Below are positions 63,989 through 64,000 of a stretch of DNA of 64,000 nt, piece after piece. A program made the translations under genes and the position numbers. The stretch's first letter is position 1. The number at the start of each line of letters is the position of its first letter. The stretch is taken from the NCBI GenBank assembly GCA_963837945.1, contig CAWIQD010000016.1, forward strand, positions 372,001 to 436,000, in the 5' to 3' direction. The stretch is from CAVUBL01 sp963837945 (lineage in GTDB: Bacteria; Acidobacteriota; Thermoanaerobaculia; Multivoradales; DATKCC01). The notes under the pieces were generated by a model. That model worked only from the letters and a program-made list of their open reading frames with translations. It was not told the origin of the DNA and did no database searches.

Positions 63989-64000
63989 CGCCCCGCCGGC

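Overview
The window comes from a high-GC bacterium. No 16S or other marker is present, so the lineage is inference. Split glycine decarboxylase (GcvPA/GcvPB), a glutaminyl-tRNA synthetase with a GatB/YqeY-type tail, an archaeal-type phosphoglycerate mutase and a type I-G CRISPR system together suggest an uncultured Acidobacteriota-like or similar environmental genome. I see no tRNA or rRNA.

Positions 1-2,900 hold toxin-antitoxin (TA) genes, a frameshifted WYL regulator and then, in front of the cas genes, what I consider the main discovery: a two-repeat mini-CRISPR (2779-2894). Its single spacer matches, from spacer base 1, a site at 2481-2497. That site has a TTC PAM and lies 2 bp upstream of a TTGACA promoter that drives a 55-codon ORF. 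This is the layout of CreA/CreT or CreR modules, in which the CRISPR effector is used as a repressor. The degenerate repeats keep the crRNA 5' handle, and their stems show compensatory changes relative to the main array.

Positions 2,987-17,899 are a complete type I-G (formerly I-U) locus: cas3 (helicase then HD), csx17, csb1, csb2, an embedded RelBE-like TA pair, a cas4-cas1 fusion, cas2, a leader with promoter and an array of 65 repeats. The array ends exactly at the 5'-truncated remnant of an IS4/IS1634-type transposase.

Positions 18,500-28,000 are accessory: an alcohol dehydrogenase, several TA modules (VapBC, a broken RHH/RelE pair, Phd-VapC, Fic with an RHH antitoxin, a PIN remnant), a 182-bp duplication of the fic 3' end that brackets Phd-VapC, a hybrid histidine kinase, and a secreted phospholipase A2-like protein next to a lipoprotein.

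Positions 28,200-38,600 are a phosphate-response region: phoU, a Na/Pi cotransporter, a second PhoU-domain gene, a 2-phosphoglycerate kinase/ApgM fusion, phoR, phoB, and a PHP-glycosyltransferase fusion. PHO-box-like half-sites with 11-bp spacing precede both phoU and phoB.

Positions 38,700-64,000 are mainly core genome: a radical SAM/SPASM protein, the gcvT-gcvH-gcvPA-gcvPB operon, glnS, an XRE/nucleotidyltransferase TA pair, queA, an MFS exporter, a peptide/nickel-type ABC importer without ATPases, a histidine kinase, hsp20, and rplU-rpmA-obgE-nadD-rsfS followed by a sigma-54 activator. Three families of intergenic repeats are scattered here.

Single-base frameshifts interrupt at least eight recognisable genes, including queA and phoR. 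Many of these are probably sequence errors, so the broken cas3 and csx17 should not be read as proof of a dead CRISPR system.
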